Source of the DNA: an uncultured Lachnospiraceae bacterium
GTDB lineage: Bacteria > Bacillota > Clostridia > Lachnospirales > Lachnospiraceae
Length of the DNA stretch: 64,000 nt
NCBI GenBank assembly: GCA_902790935.1
Contig: CADATP010000004.1
Span: 1-64,000 of the forward strand
Direction of reading: 5' to 3'
This document shows, piece by piece, positions 9,230-17,192 of this stretch; within the stretch, counting starts at the first letter, position 1; every line of letters starts with the position of its first letter. The position numbers and the translations under genes are program-made. The notes under the pieces are model-generated. The model saw nothing but the letters and a program-made list of their open reading frames with translations. It did not search any database and was not told the origin of the DNA.

Positions 9230-9853
9230 ATGACAAACCCCTTTAAAAGACCCTTTTCACCTACCGTGAAATTAATCTTCTTTTCAGTACTTCTCGGCCT
9301 TTCTCTTATTGCTTATGTTATTGTAAACAACAAGATCGAAAACGGTCAGATGGCTGAGCCGGTAGCTGATTTCGTCGATTTAAGTACCTGCGACTACTCT
9401 GAGCTTGATGGCGACAGGATATCTCTTACCGTTCCCGGCGAATACGCAGCCGGTGCCACGGATGAAAGCCTTTCTGAAACGGCTTCCGGTCTCGGATACG
9501 AGTCCATCACCCTTAATGATAACGGCTCCGTTACGTATGTAATGACCAAAGCTCAGCATAAAGAAATGCTTGATAATCTTAGGTCGGGCATCAACCAGAC
9601 CTTTGACAAGATGATAGGCTCCGCAGATTACAACAAAATAACTTCTATCGAAGCTAACGATGACTTCACCTATATCAAGGTTAATCTCAGTTCCAAAAAT
9701 GCAGACTATAAGAATTCAATGTCTATGATTCAGTTCAAGACATATTTTCTTCTCTATAACGCATTTAACGGAACTCCCGACGCAAAGCTTTCCGTTGAAT
9801 ATTTCAACAAGGACGGCGAGCTTGTGCTGAAAATGGGATCTGACGATCTTTAA
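9230..9853 (+). CDS. Membrane-anchored protein of unknown function
   Basis: A 207-residue protein I do not recognise. Residues 1-13 are basic and polar, 14-33 form one membrane anchor (KLIFFSVLLGLSLIAYVIV), and the remaining about 170 residues are soluble and acidic, so an extracytoplasmic domain on a signal anchor is likely. The region from about 90 to 200 looks like an alpha/beta domain with a hydrophobic stretch (MIQFKTYFLLYNAF). CGAGG lies 8 bp before the ATG. It is divergent from the DUF624 gene (64 bp between starts) and ends at a strong terminator shared with the importer operon. Confidence 0.7.
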   Translation: MTNPFKRPFSPTVKLIFFSVLLGLSLIAYVIVNNKIENGQMAEPVADFVDLSTCDYSELDGDRISLTVPGEYAAGATDESLSETASGLGYESITLNDNGSVTYVMTKAQHKEMLDNLRSGINQTFDKMIGSADYNKITSIEANDDFTYIKVNLSSKNADYKNSMSMIQFKTYFLLYNAFNGTPDAKLSVEYFNKDGELVLKMGSDDL

Positions 9854-9871
9854 ATCCAAAATCTTTTAAAA

Positions 9872-9904
9872 AAACCCGGTTCGCAATTACACTGAACCGG
9901 GTTT
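9872..9904. terminator. Bidirectional intrinsic terminator
   Basis: Perfect 11-bp stem: AAACCCGGTTC at 9872-9882 and GAACCGGGTTT at 9894-9904, with an 11-nt loop, flanked by A and T runs on both sides. It lies between the convergent unknown gene (ends 9853) and the importer operon (ends 9938) and can stop both. Confidence 0.9.
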
Positions 9905-9937
9905 AACTTTATCTTTTAGCAGATCAAAAGTACCTGA

Positions 9938-10804
9938 TCATTCCTTAACGGCTCCGATATTTACACCCTTAACAAAATACTTCTGTAAGAAGGGATAAAG
10001 AAGCATAAAAGGTAGGATTGCCGCTATAATTCCTGCATTGAAAAGAGTTGTTTGCGAGACATTGTACGATGTTACGGGAGTATCTCCGTCCATGATCATC
10101 GTTCTAAGCTTATACTGGAAGTTTACGTTTTCAGACTTGTTGATATAAATCTGAACTGTTGAGTAATCGTTCCAGATACTAACTGCAAACATAAGGCCGA
10201 TAGATGCAAGAGCTGCCTTTGAAAGAGGAAGGACTATACGGAAGAAAATACCCATTGGTGAGCATCCGTCAATTCTCGCCGCTTCGTAAAGTGAAGTCGG
10301 AACTCCTTCAAAGAAGTTTCTCATAAGTACAAGGTTATAAACGTTAATTCCGTGTTTAACAACCAATATCCACCAGGATCCAACAAGACCGAGCTGTTTC
10401 ATAACGAGGTACTCGGGGATCATACCGCCTGAAAAGATCATCGTAAAGAGCAGGAAGTATGCGAAAGCATTTCTACCGGGCATATCAAACTGAATAAGTA
10501 CATATCCACCTAAAGTAGATAAAAGCAGTCCGAAGAAAGTTCCGAGTATAGTCGTTATAATCGAAATAAAGAAAGGTCTTATAAGTCTTGATGTCTTGAT
10601 AATTGTCAGATAGCCTTCAAGAGTAGGATCGTGGGGCCATAATCTGAACTGGTAAACTCCGTATCTGTTTAAGGAGTCAACAAGCACCTTCCACATAGGG
10701 ATGATGATCAAAAGTCCGATGATAACAAATATAATATAGTTGATAACATCAAACGCGCGAACCTTTTTCTTTTTAGGGGGCGCTACTATTTTTTCTTTAG
10801 CCAT
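9938..10804 (-). CDS. Carbohydrate ABC transporter permease (YtcP/LplC type)
   Basis: A 288-residue inner-membrane permease with six predicted helices and the EAA loop that contacts the ATPase (EAARIDGCSPMGIFFRIVLP, around residues 185-205). It forms the importer with the adjacent LplB-type permease and the lipoprotein at 11959-13644. The family imports complex or acidic oligosaccharides such as rhamnogalacturonides and alginate fragments. GGAGGAG precedes the ATG; the gene starts 17 bp after its partner. No ATPase gene is present here, so a shared MsmX-like ATPase encoded elsewhere is inferred. Confidence 0.92.
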   Translation of the reverse strand: MAKEKIVAPPKKKKVRAFDVINYIIFVIIGLLIIIPMWKVLVDSLNRYGVYQFRLWPHDPTLEGYLTIIKTSRLIRPFFISIITTILGTFFGLLLSTLGGYVLIQFDMPGRNAFAYFLLFTMIFSGGMIPEYLVMKQLGLVGSWWILVVKHGINVYNLVLMRNFFEGVPTSLYEAARIDGCSPMGIFFRIVLPLSKAALASIGLMFAVSIWNDYSTVQIYINKSENVNFQYKLRTMIMDGDTPVTSYNVSQTTLFNAGIIAAILPFMLLYPFLQKYFVKGVNIGAVKE

Positions 10805-10821
10805 TTTAATCTCCTCCCTTC

Positions 10822-11802
10822 CTAAATAATTCCACGTCCGCGGGTCTTCTTACTTGCCCAGTTACATACAAGAACAAGTACGCATCCCACCAGTGACTTA
10901 AACAATCCGACTGCAGTAGAGAAACCGTAATCGGGGTTCATGGTAGCGAAGGTCTGACGATAGATGTAAGTAGAGATAACATCGGATACATCATATACGG
11001 CAGTATTGTAAAGAACGAATACTGACTCGAAAAGGTTCATAACCTTAGCAAGGTTAAGGATAAGAACCGTTATAATCGTATTTGCAAGAGCAGGCACTGT
11101 AACGTACCAGATTTTCTGTCCTCTTGAAGCACCGTCAATATCGGCAGCTTCGTAGAGCTCAGGGTTAATACCGGAAAGCGTAGCGAGGAAGATGATCGTT
11201 CCCCAACCTGTTTCCTTCCAGATATTGATCAGATAATATATAGGTTTCCACCAAGCACTTGACGCAAGGAAGTAAATATACTCTCCGTCTTTAAGTACAC
11301 CCGCTGACTGCAGGATTCCGTTAACGAGTCCTGTGCTTGAAGGTGATAAGAACAGTGAAAAGATGGAAGCTACAACTGCCCATGACATAAAGTGAGGCAG
11401 GTAAATAACAGTCTGCAGAGCTTTCTTTGCGTGTATGTTCTGCATCTCGTTAAGGAAGATTGAAACTATAACGGATGCAAATGTTGTAATAAGCAGCTTA
11501 ACAACACTCAGCTCAATGGTATTCTTGAAAGCTGTCCAGAAAGCCGGTGCCTTAATAGGATTAAGGAACATTGTCTGGAAATGCTGTAAGCCGACCCATG
11601 TCATAAGACCTCTGCCGGAAGCTTTGTATTCGTAGAATGAAAAGCGAATGCCAAGCATAGGCCAGTAGTACATAATAAGAACAAATGCGAATACAGGCAG
11701 GAACATAAAGTAGAATCCTCTGTTCTGCCAAATTCTCAGGGACAACGGTTTGTGTCTGACAGCGTCCCCGGTGGATGTAAAGCGAATCTCTTTTTTGCTC
11801 AT
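10822..11802 (-). CDS. Carbohydrate ABC transporter permease (LplB type)
   Basis: About 326 residues with six membrane segments and the EAA loop ELYEAADIDGASRGQKIWYV. It is the larger permease of the LplB/YtcP heterodimer. The reading frame opens with ATG at 11811, but AAGGA there abuts the codon directly; the in-frame ATG at 11802 (MSKKEIRF) has AAGGA nine bases upstream and is my choice. It is separated from the upstream binding-protein gene by an intrinsic-terminator-like hairpin (11868-11901), which should lower permease expression relative to the binding protein. Confidence 0.92.
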   Translation of the reverse strand: MSKKEIRFTSTGDAVRHKPLSLRIWQNRGFYFMFLPVFAFVLIMYYWPMLGIRFSFYEYKASGRGLMTWVGLQHFQTMFLNPIKAPAFWTAFKNTIELSVVKLLITTFASVIVSIFLNEMQNIHAKKALQTVIYLPHFMSWAVVASIFSLFLSPSSTGLVNGILQSAGVLKDGEYIYFLASSAWWKPIYYLINIWKETGWGTIIFLATLSGINPELYEAADIDGASRGQKIWYVTVPALANTIITVLILNLAKVMNLFESVFVLYNTAVYDVSDVISTYIYRQTFATMNPDYGFSTAVGLFKSLVGCVLVLVCNWASKKTRGRGII

Positions 11803-11867
11803 ACCATCCATTCCTTTCTCATAATCTTGACTATATTGATTAACAGGTAAAATGAAAGAAACTTTAG

Positions 11868-11901
11868 AAAAAAGCGCCCTGCCGAAAGATCCCGACAGGG
11901 C
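11868..11901 (-). terminator. Intercistronic terminator-like hairpin after the binding-protein gene
   Basis: Stem GCCCTGCCG (11876-11884) with CGACAGGGC (11893-11901), one G-U pair, followed on the minus strand by GC and six T residues (11868-11873). It has all parts of an intrinsic terminator yet lies inside the importer operon, so it probably works as a partial terminator or RNA-end stabiliser giving excess binding protein over permeases. Confidence 0.8.
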
Positions 11902-11958
11902 AGCTTCTTTTAATCATTTTACACTATTTTAAGGTTCTATAGCAACCTTTTTGTTTAA

Positions 11959-13644
11959 TTACTGTGCGTTGAGCTCAGCAAGAGCCTGGTCAATGATAGC
12001 GCCTACAGCTGCCTTGTATCCTTCCATAGCTGCATCAACGTCTCCGTTCTGAGTAACTACAGAAGCGATAACTGCATTCTTAGCATCAGCGATGTCTGCT
12101 GCATAGTCGGTAAGAGTCTGGCAAGATGCACCTGCGGGAGCGTCTACACAGTTAGCAGTGAAGAACTTGTTACCCTGAGTAGCAAGGTCAGTTCCCTTAG
12201 CTGCTGCTGCGGGAGTATCATCGTTAAGATGAGCTACTACAAGAGCGGGATCGATAAGGTTCTTCTTCCAAAGAGCGTTAGGATCGTTGGGAGTCTGCTT
12301 AAGGTGGAACTCACCTTCCTCATATGAGTATGCCTTCTCCTTGTCGGTTCCTGCGTTAAGAACGAACTCTTCTGCATGTGTGGTCCAGTGAACATCCTCA
12401 GCACCATAGGTCCAAAGGGTCTGAACTGTGCCACCGTCGAGCATGGTCTCGATGAATGCATCGAAGATAGCCTGCTCACGAGCGTCGTTTCCGTCACCGT
12501 CATCAAGAATTACCCATACAGGAGCTTCTCTGTTGAGGTATCCGCCCCAAGTATCTGTAATCTCCTTGATAGGAGCGAGCATTACAAGGTCAGTGTCAAC
12601 TTCGTTCTTGATAAGGTTGTCGGTAAGAGTCTGGTACCAGGTACCTGCCCAGTAAGTAAATGCTCCTGATGAACCGGTCTGGTCATTTGAGAAGAACTTC
12701 TCACGAGCAATCTTGGTAGAAGCGGTAAGAGTCTCGGGGTCGATGAGCTTCTTGTTATATGCATCCTGCATTCTAAGAAGTGCATCCTTCATTTCCTGAG
12801 TCTGGAATCCGTCATACCAAACGCCGTCCTCACCCTGAAGGATTGCAGGATAAGCGCCCTGATAGAACTCTGCCATGTAGTTGATGTAAGGAGCTTCGTC
12901 CATCTTACCGAAGCCTGCAGCGATAACACCATAGGTATCACCGTCTACACCGTTGCCATCGGGATCGCCGGTAGCGAATGCGGTAAGAAGATTGATGTAA
13001 TCATCATAAGTCTTAACGGTTGAAAGATCGATGCCTACTGCATCAGCCCAAGACTGCTTTACATAGGTAACGCATCCGTTTCCGTAGTAAGGAGCGAATC
13101 CGTAAAGAGCTCCGTCAGCGGTCTTCATGTTCTCGTTGATGAGGGGCATATCCATACGGCTCTGGAACTCTGCGTTTTCATAAGCATCAGCCATGTTCCA
13201 AAGAAGTCCGGTTGTCTGATACTGCTTATACATATCAGCGCTCATGATCATAACATCAGGAAGATCTCCGCCTAAAAGGATACGTCCTACAGCATCCTTG
13301 TATCCTGAGTGGTCCTGCTGATCGATAACAAGGTCGATAGCATATCCCATCTTCTCAGATACAGCCTTTTCCCACTGCTCTTCGAATGCATCCTGACGGT
13401 TGTCTTCGTTAGCAGTAAGGGTTCCGTCTACTACCATTCTGAGAGTAGAGAGCTGGTAAGTCTCTTCCTCGGCAGCGGCGGTGTTGTCTGCAGTGTTGTC
13501 TGCAGTATTGTCTGCAGTGTTGTTCTCGGTAGCGCTTGAACCGTTATCGGTAGCTGCACCGTTGTCAGTTGTAGTATTTGCACAAGCTGCAAGGCTGAAA
13601 GCCATAGCTGAAGCAAGAACAACTGAAAGTACTTTCTTTTTCAT
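11959..13644 (-). CDS. Extracellular sugar-binding lipoprotein of ABC importer
   Basis: A 561-residue family 1-type solute-binding protein (LplA/YtcQ group). It has a type II signal peptide with lipobox SLAAC, Cys21 being the predicted lipidated residue. A low-complexity Thr/Ala/Asp/Asn linker follows (residues about 22-60, including three TADN units). The bulk of the chain shows the two-lobed binding-protein pattern. Its length and the two permeases downstream suggest it captures pectic oligosaccharides. The start has AAGGAGGAATTATT upstream. A clear promoter (13699-13727) and LacI-type operator (13671-13690) precede it, which ties it to the kdu and rhamnogalacturonan operons. Confidence 0.92.
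   Translation of the reverse strand: MKKKVLSVVLASAMAFSLAACANTTTDNGAATDNGSSATENNTADNTADNTADNTAAAEEETYQLSTLRMVVDGTLTANEDNRQDAFEEQWEKAVSEKMGYAIDLVIDQQDHSGYKDAVGRILLGGDLPDVMIMSADMYKQYQTTGLLWNMADAYENAEFQSRMDMPLINENMKTADGALYGFAPYYGNGCVTYVKQSWADAVGIDLSTVKTYDDYINLLTAFATGDPDGNGVDGDTYGVIAAGFGKMDEAPYINYMAEFYQGAYPAILQGEDGVWYDGFQTQEMKDALLRMQDAYNKKLIDPETLTASTKIAREKFFSNDQTGSSGAFTYWAGTWYQTLTDNLIKNEVDTDLVMLAPIKEITDTWGGYLNREAPVWVILDDGDGNDAREQAIFDAFIETMLDGGTVQTLWTYGAEDVHWTTHAEEFVLNAGTDKEKAYSYEEGEFHLKQTPNDPNALWKKNLIDPALVVAHLNDDTPAAAAKGTDLATQGNKFFTANCVDAPAGASCQTLTDYAADIADAKNAVIASVVTQNGDVDAAMEGYKAAVGAIIDQALAELNAQ
13481..13525. repeat. 12-bp tandem repeat encoding the TADN linker
   Basis: Three full copies of GTGTTGTCTGCA (the third with one change) plus a partial copy, within the linker between the lipid anchor and the binding domain. 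Copy number could vary without frameshift. Confidence 0.85.
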
Positions 13645-13670
13645 ACAATAATTCCTCCTTGTAAGTTGGC

Positions 13671-13690
13671 AATGTAACCGCTTTCACATT
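13671..13690. promoter_or_regulatory. LacI-family operator of the importer operon
   Basis: Imperfect inverted repeat, arms AATGTAA and TCACATT; the core TGTAACCGCTTTCA fits TGWNANCGNTNWCA with no mismatch. It lies just downstream of the -10 box (13699-13704), covering about +8 to +27, a position where a bound repressor would block transcription. Confidence 0.75.
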
Positions 13691-13698
13691 GCATTTAC

Positions 13699-13727
13699 AT
13701 ACTAACAAAATTCGGCCATTTTGTAAA
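13699..13727 (-). promoter_or_regulatory. Sigma-A promoter of the importer operon
   Basis: On the minus strand: -35 TTTACA (13727-13722), 17-bp spacer, -10 TAGTAT (13704-13699). Predicted start near 13692, about 48 nt before the binding-protein ATG. Confidence 0.75.
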
Positions 13728-13973
13728 TATCTATTGTGAACTTTTCCTATTTTTGTGTCTATTTTATATCTTTTTAATGTACTTTTTGTATATTATGTCT
13801 AATGAAATATTTCATTTTGTAAGTGTTTTCATTGAATTGTTCATACAATAGGTACATATTTAGCATTTGCCTTTATTCGGTTAAAGCGTTATCATAAACA
13901 AAAGGCTTATTCTTAGTAATGTAAGCCTTTTACATTTGTACCTTCAGTTGCAAAATTTATATAGGAAAATACT
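13728..13973. other. AT-rich intergenic region between divergent genes
   Basis: About 250 bases without a gene. It contains a perfect 16-bp palindrome at 13801-13816 (arms AATGAAAT/ATTTCATT), which may be an operator, and a hairpin AAAGGCTTA (13901-13909) with TAAGCCTTT (13922-13930) in the leader of the downstream plus-strand gene. Nothing else is recognisable. Confidence 0.5.
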
Positions 13974-14714
13974 ATGAGAATAGAACTTGAAACAAACAAA
14001 AAAGACGATGACTTAAGTTACCTCTCTCCCGCCACTGTTATGACCGAGGACGGCGAAAAGGTAATAAATCCCACAAAAGGAATGACCCCAAAGCAAAAGC
14101 TTTCATATTTTGCAACCTATTATCTTCCCAAGATAGCCTTCGGACTAGTTATGGCGGCTATAGCCTTCGGCTTTGCAGCCCTTACGATCTTCAAACATGA
14201 ACCCGAAGTAAACATCATATTTGTCAATCATCATATGACAGACACTTCTCTTGTGGCTGAAACCTTATATCCATATCTGGAAGAAAACGGAATAAAGAAG
14301 CAAAGTAAAAACATAAACATCAATGCCGCCTGCAATATAGACCTTACAGATTTTGGAACCTACGAGTCGAAAAACACCTTTGATGCGCTGATCGCTTCAA
14401 GAGGTTATTCTCTTCTTTTTATTGATGAAGAAAACTTCAAGCTCTGCGCTGACGCCACATACTTCAGATATCTTAATGAATTTCTTACGGATGAAGAGAT
14501 ATCAAACTACGGCGAGGAGAATATCCTTACCGGATACGACGATCTTACAGGGGAAAGATATGTCTGCGGCCTTAAACTAAACCGCGAAAACTGCCCCTGG
14601 CTTTCAGAGACGAATTACGAAGAGTGCTGCGTAGGTATTCTTTTCAGCGATGTTGAAAGCGAAAAAATAAAACCGCTCCTGCAGTATATCTTAAACTACA
14701 GAAGCGGTAAGTAA
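13974..14714 (+). CDS. Single-pass membrane protein of unknown function
   Basis: A 246-residue protein I do not recognise. Residues 1-50 are charged and probably cytoplasmic, about 53-75 form one membrane helix (IAFGLVMAAIAFGFAALTIF), and 76-246 form an outside domain with four or more Cys residues and several acidic patches. The topology matches the other unknown at 9230-9853 (short cytoplasmic head, one helix, larger external domain), though I see no clear sequence likeness. It is divergent from the pectin importer and ends at a good terminator. No clear Shine-Dalgarno site is present (AGGAAAATACT before the ATG). Confidence 0.7.
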   Translation: MRIELETNKKDDDLSYLSPATVMTEDGEKVINPTKGMTPKQKLSYFATYYLPKIAFGLVMAAIAFGFAALTIFKHEPEVNIIFVNHHMTDTSLVAETLYPYLEENGIKKQSKNININAACNIDLTDFGTYESKNTFDALIASRGYSLLFIDEENFKLCADATYFRYLNEFLTDEEISNYGEENILTGYDDLTGERYVCGLKLNRENCPWLSETNYEECCVGILFSDVESEKIKPLLQYILNYRSGK

Positions 14715-14728
14715 ATCTAAAATCATAC

Positions 14729-14757
14729 GGGGCTGCGGCATGCGCGGTCCCTTTTTT
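14729..14757 (+). terminator. Intrinsic terminator
   Basis: A 9-bp stem with two G-U pairs: GGGGCTGCG at 14729-14737 and CGCGGTCCC at 14743-14751, then six T residues. It ends the plus-strand unknown gene and reaches into the end of the convergent eda gene. Confidence 0.8.
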
Positions 14758-15394
14758 ATCCGCGAACTTCTTTAACGATGTTTGCGGCTTCTCTTGTAAG
14801 CTCTTCGATCTTTGCGAAGTCGCCGGCCTTAATAAGGTCTCCCTTTACCATCCAGCTTCCGCCGCAGCAAAGGATACGATCGTAAGCGAGGTAATCACGC
14901 ACATTGTTTGCGTTGATTCCGCCGGTAGGCATAAACTTAAGTCCTACATAAGGAGCTGCAACAGCCTTGATATATGAAAGTCCGCCGTTGTTCTCTGCAG
15001 GGAAGAACTTAACAACATCAAGTCCAAAGCTAAGTGCCTGTTCCATCTCTGAAGGAGTAGCGGTTCCGGGAGCTACGGGATATCCCTTCTTGATGCAGTG
15101 TTCAACAACCTTGGGATTAAGTCCGGGTGATACGATGAACTTAGCTCCGGCTGCAACTGCTCTGTCAGCCTGTTCGGGAGTAAGTACAGTTCCCGCACCA
15201 ACAAGCATCTCAGGGAAGTTCTCACTGATGATCTTAATTGATTCCTCAGCGGCATCTGTTCTGAAAGTAACCTCTGCGCAGGGAAGTCCGCCCTTAATGA
15301 GGGCCTCGGCAAGGGGCTTTGCGTCCTTTGCATCGTTGATAACTACAACCGGTACGATACCGATTTTCTGTAAATCTTCAAGTACTTTATTCAT
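14756..15394 (-). CDS. eda: 2-dehydro-3-deoxyphosphogluconate (KDPG) aldolase
   Basis: A 212-residue class I aldolase. It splits KDPG into pyruvate and glyceraldehyde 3-phosphate, the last step of the pectin branch. Signatures: CAEVTFRT (catalytic Glu) and DVVKFFPAENNGG (Schiff-base Lys), with GAGTVLTPEQ and MPTGG for phosphate binding. The chosen start is ATG at 15394 with AAGGAG upstream; the open frame extends 20 codons further, into a non-coding repeat, and that extension is not credible. Last gene of the kduI-kduD-rpiB-like-eda operon. Confidence 0.95.
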   Translation of the reverse strand: MNKVLEDLQKIGIVPVVVINDAKDAKPLAEALIKGGLPCAEVTFRTDAAEESIKIISENFPEMLVGAGTVLTPEQADRAVAAGAKFIVSPGLNPKVVEHCIKKGYPVAPGTATPSEMEQALSFGLDVVKFFPAENNGGLSYIKAVAAPYVGLKFMPTGGINANNVRDYLAYDRILCCGGSWMVKGDLIKAGDFAKIEELTREAANIVKEVRG

Positions 15395-15429
15395 GGTAAT
15401 TCTCCTTAGAAAAATATAACCTACGGTTC

Positions 15430-15561
15430 GAGCCGCAACAATTCCGTCGCTCACACGCTTCGCAGCTCATATCGCGACACGCAGCGGTACTAAGCTCATT
15501 CTACGAATTCGCTAAGTGCCGGCGGCGCTACATGGTTCGCTCACGGAATCTGTTGTGGCTC
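15430..15561. repeat. About 130-bp imperfect inverted-repeat element between eda and the rpiB-like gene
   Basis: The outer ends are GAGCCGCAACAATTCCGT (15430-15447) and its near-complement at 15543-15561. The inside continues as a nested, interrupted inverted repeat (for example the stretch around 15470-15493 against 15511-15540), so the element can fold almost end to end. Its GC-richer composition differs from the flanking intergenic DNA. It contains no ORF of note and lies within the operon, so it is transcribed. It resembles a dispersed small repeat (MITE/REP-like), but no second copy was seen in this window. Confidence 0.65.
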
Positions 15562-15569
15562 TCACCTCA

Positions 15570-16211
15570 TTATTTATTTAATATTTCCTTAACCTTATCC
15601 GCAATTGCAGAATCTTTGCAGTTTACAAAGAAATAGCGCTCAAAGCCTTCACCGGAAAGAGCTCCTTTAACAAGCTCACGATCCAACTTGTCCAAAATGG
15701 TGACCATGTCATTATGAGTGATTTCCTTAACAGCGTCAAGTATCTTTTTGTTTCTCTGCTCGGGAACTACTCTCTCAGGAGGATATCCTCCTCCGCCGGG
15801 AGTGCAAAAGAGCTTTTCAAAGATGTATTCAAGCTTAAGCTCACCGCCCCATCCGAAATTCTCGGCAAAAGGAATTGCAACGCAGTTTCCGTCATTTACC
15901 TGTGAGAAAAGATAAGCGTCAAGCGGAGACTGGATATGTCCGCAGAGTACCTTGGGGAAGGAGTTGCAGGCAAGCATAGCACCTTCTCCGGTTCCGCATC
16001 CCGTTACTACGAAATCCGCAGCACCCGAGTTTAAAAGAACGGCTGCGAGTATTCCGTTTTGAACGTAAGTTAAGCTGTTTGGATCTTCCGCTCCGTACAT
16101 ACCGTAGTTAAACACCTCATGCCCGAGAGGTTCTACCGCTTTCTTTAAAGCGGAAAAGATAAGTTCATTTTTAGCAGCCTGGCTGTTTTCATTTATAAGT
16201 GCGATCTTCAT
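15570..16211 (-). CDS. RpiB/LacA/LacB family sugar-phosphate isomerase
   Basis: A 213-residue protein. MKIALINEN at the start and VVTGCGTGEGAMLACN around residues 75-90 are the RpiB/LacAB family marks, with the catalytic Cys retained. It is about 60 residues longer than classical RpiB, the extra part being C-terminal (after the Gly-rich CTPGGGGYPPERVV segment). Members of this longer type are often found with kduI and kduD, but their reaction is not established to my knowledge. The start chosen is ATG at 16211, with AGAGG upstream, rather than one nine codons earlier. It occupies the operon slot where KDG kinase might be expected. Confidence 0.85.
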   Translation of the reverse strand: MKIALINENSQAAKNELIFSALKKAVEPLGHEVFNYGMYGAEDPNSLTYVQNGILAAVLLNSGAADFVVTGCGTGEGAMLACNSFPKVLCGHIQSPLDAYLFSQVNDGNCVAIPFAENFGWGGELKLEYIFEKLFCTPGGGGYPPERVVPEQRNKKILDAVKEITHNDMVTILDKLDRELVKGALSGEGFERYFFVNCKDSAIADKVKEILNK

Positions 16212-16262
16212 TTTATACCTCTGATTTTTCAAAAGCAATTAAGCATATTTCCAATGGTTAGA

Positions 16263-17129
16263 TCAGTCTTTAACCTTGATATCGCCTTCTACTTCAACCT
16301 CATCCTTAAACTTTGACTCGTCAAGGTTTGAAGGATCCTGTCCGATGTATGCGGAGATACCGCCGTCAATGTAAACAACCTGACCGTTGATAAAATCAGA
16401 TGCAGGCGATGCAAGGAATACAGCGAGTCCCATAAGATCCTCGGTATGTCCCCAGCGCTGTGCAGGTGTCTTTGATCTGATGAAACGATCGAAGGGATGC
16501 ATAGATCCGTCCGGCTGCTTCTCGCGAAGAGGAGCGGTCTGAGGAGTAGCGATGTATCCGGGTCCGATAGCATTGCACTGGATACCGTACTGGCCGTACT
16601 CTGAGCAGATATTTCTGGTAAGCATCTTAAGTCCGCCCTTAGCTGCGGCGTATGCGGATACGGTCTCGCGTCCGAACTCACTCATCATAGAGCATGCGTT
16701 AATGATCTTTCCGCTTTTCTGCTCCATCATATGAGGAAGAACAGCCTTTGAACAGATGAAAGGACCGGTAAGGTCGATATCGATTACCAAATTCCAATCC
16801 TTAAGGCTCATCTCATGCATAGGGATTCTCTTGATGATACCTGCGTTATTAACAAGAATATCGATAGGTCCGACATTCTTTTCTACTTCTTTAACAAAGT
16901 TTTCTACCTGATCTTCTTTAGTTACGTCACAGATCATACCGAAAGCGTCGATCCCTGCTTTCTTGTACTCTTCCATTCCGCGCTTAAAGTTCTCTTCATT
17001 GATATCGTTGAAAACGATCTTGGCACCGGCCTCGGCATAAGCCTTTGCGTATGCCATTCCAAGTCCGTAGGAAGCACCTGTGATCCATGCAACCTTTCCG
17101 TCAAGTCTGAATTTTTCCATTACACCCAT
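16263..17129 (-). CDS. kduD: 2-keto-3-deoxygluconate 5-dehydrogenase-type SDR
   Basis: A 288-residue classical short-chain dehydrogenase: TGASYGLG cofactor motif near residue 17, NNAG near 92 and YAAAK catalytic motif near 163. In this operon it should convert 2,5-diketo-3-deoxygluconate to KDG with NAD(P)H, following KduI. The C-terminus is about 25 residues longer than the usual KduD, ending in an acidic/Lys stretch. AGGAGG lies 7 bp before the ATG. A gluconate 5-dehydrogenase activity is the main alternative; the neighbouring kduI favours kduD. Confidence 0.9.
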   Translation of the reverse strand: MGVMEKFRLDGKVAWITGASYGLGMAYAKAYAEAGAKIVFNDINEENFKRGMEEYKKAGIDAFGMICDVTKEDQVENFVKEVEKNVGPIDILVNNAGIIKRIPMHEMSLKDWNLVIDIDLTGPFICSKAVLPHMMEQKSGKIINACSMMSEFGRETVSAYAAAKGGLKMLTRNICSEYGQYGIQCNAIGPGYIATPQTAPLREKQPDGSMHPFDRFIRSKTPAQRWGHTEDLMGLAVFLASPASDFINGQVVYIDGGISAYIGQDPSNLDESKFKDEVEVEGDIKVKD

Positions 17130-17192
17130 TTCTTTTTCCTCCTAGATTGGCGGGATAAATTCCCATGTTAGTTTATTACCGTGTCCTTAAAA

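Noticed and set aside
13481..13525. Short direct repeats considered as a CRISPR array
   Set aside because: Units are contiguous 12-mers without spacers and encode a TADN linker in a lipoprotein.
13918..13936. AATGTAA/TTACATT palindrome resembling a fourth pectin operator
   Set aside because: The spacing is one base longer than in the other three sites, and the bases are shared with a hairpin (13901-13930), so operator function is not supported.
15395..15454. N-terminal extension of the KDPG aldolase
   Set aside because: It overlaps the inverted-repeat element, and a strong AAGGAG lies before the downstream ATG at 15394.
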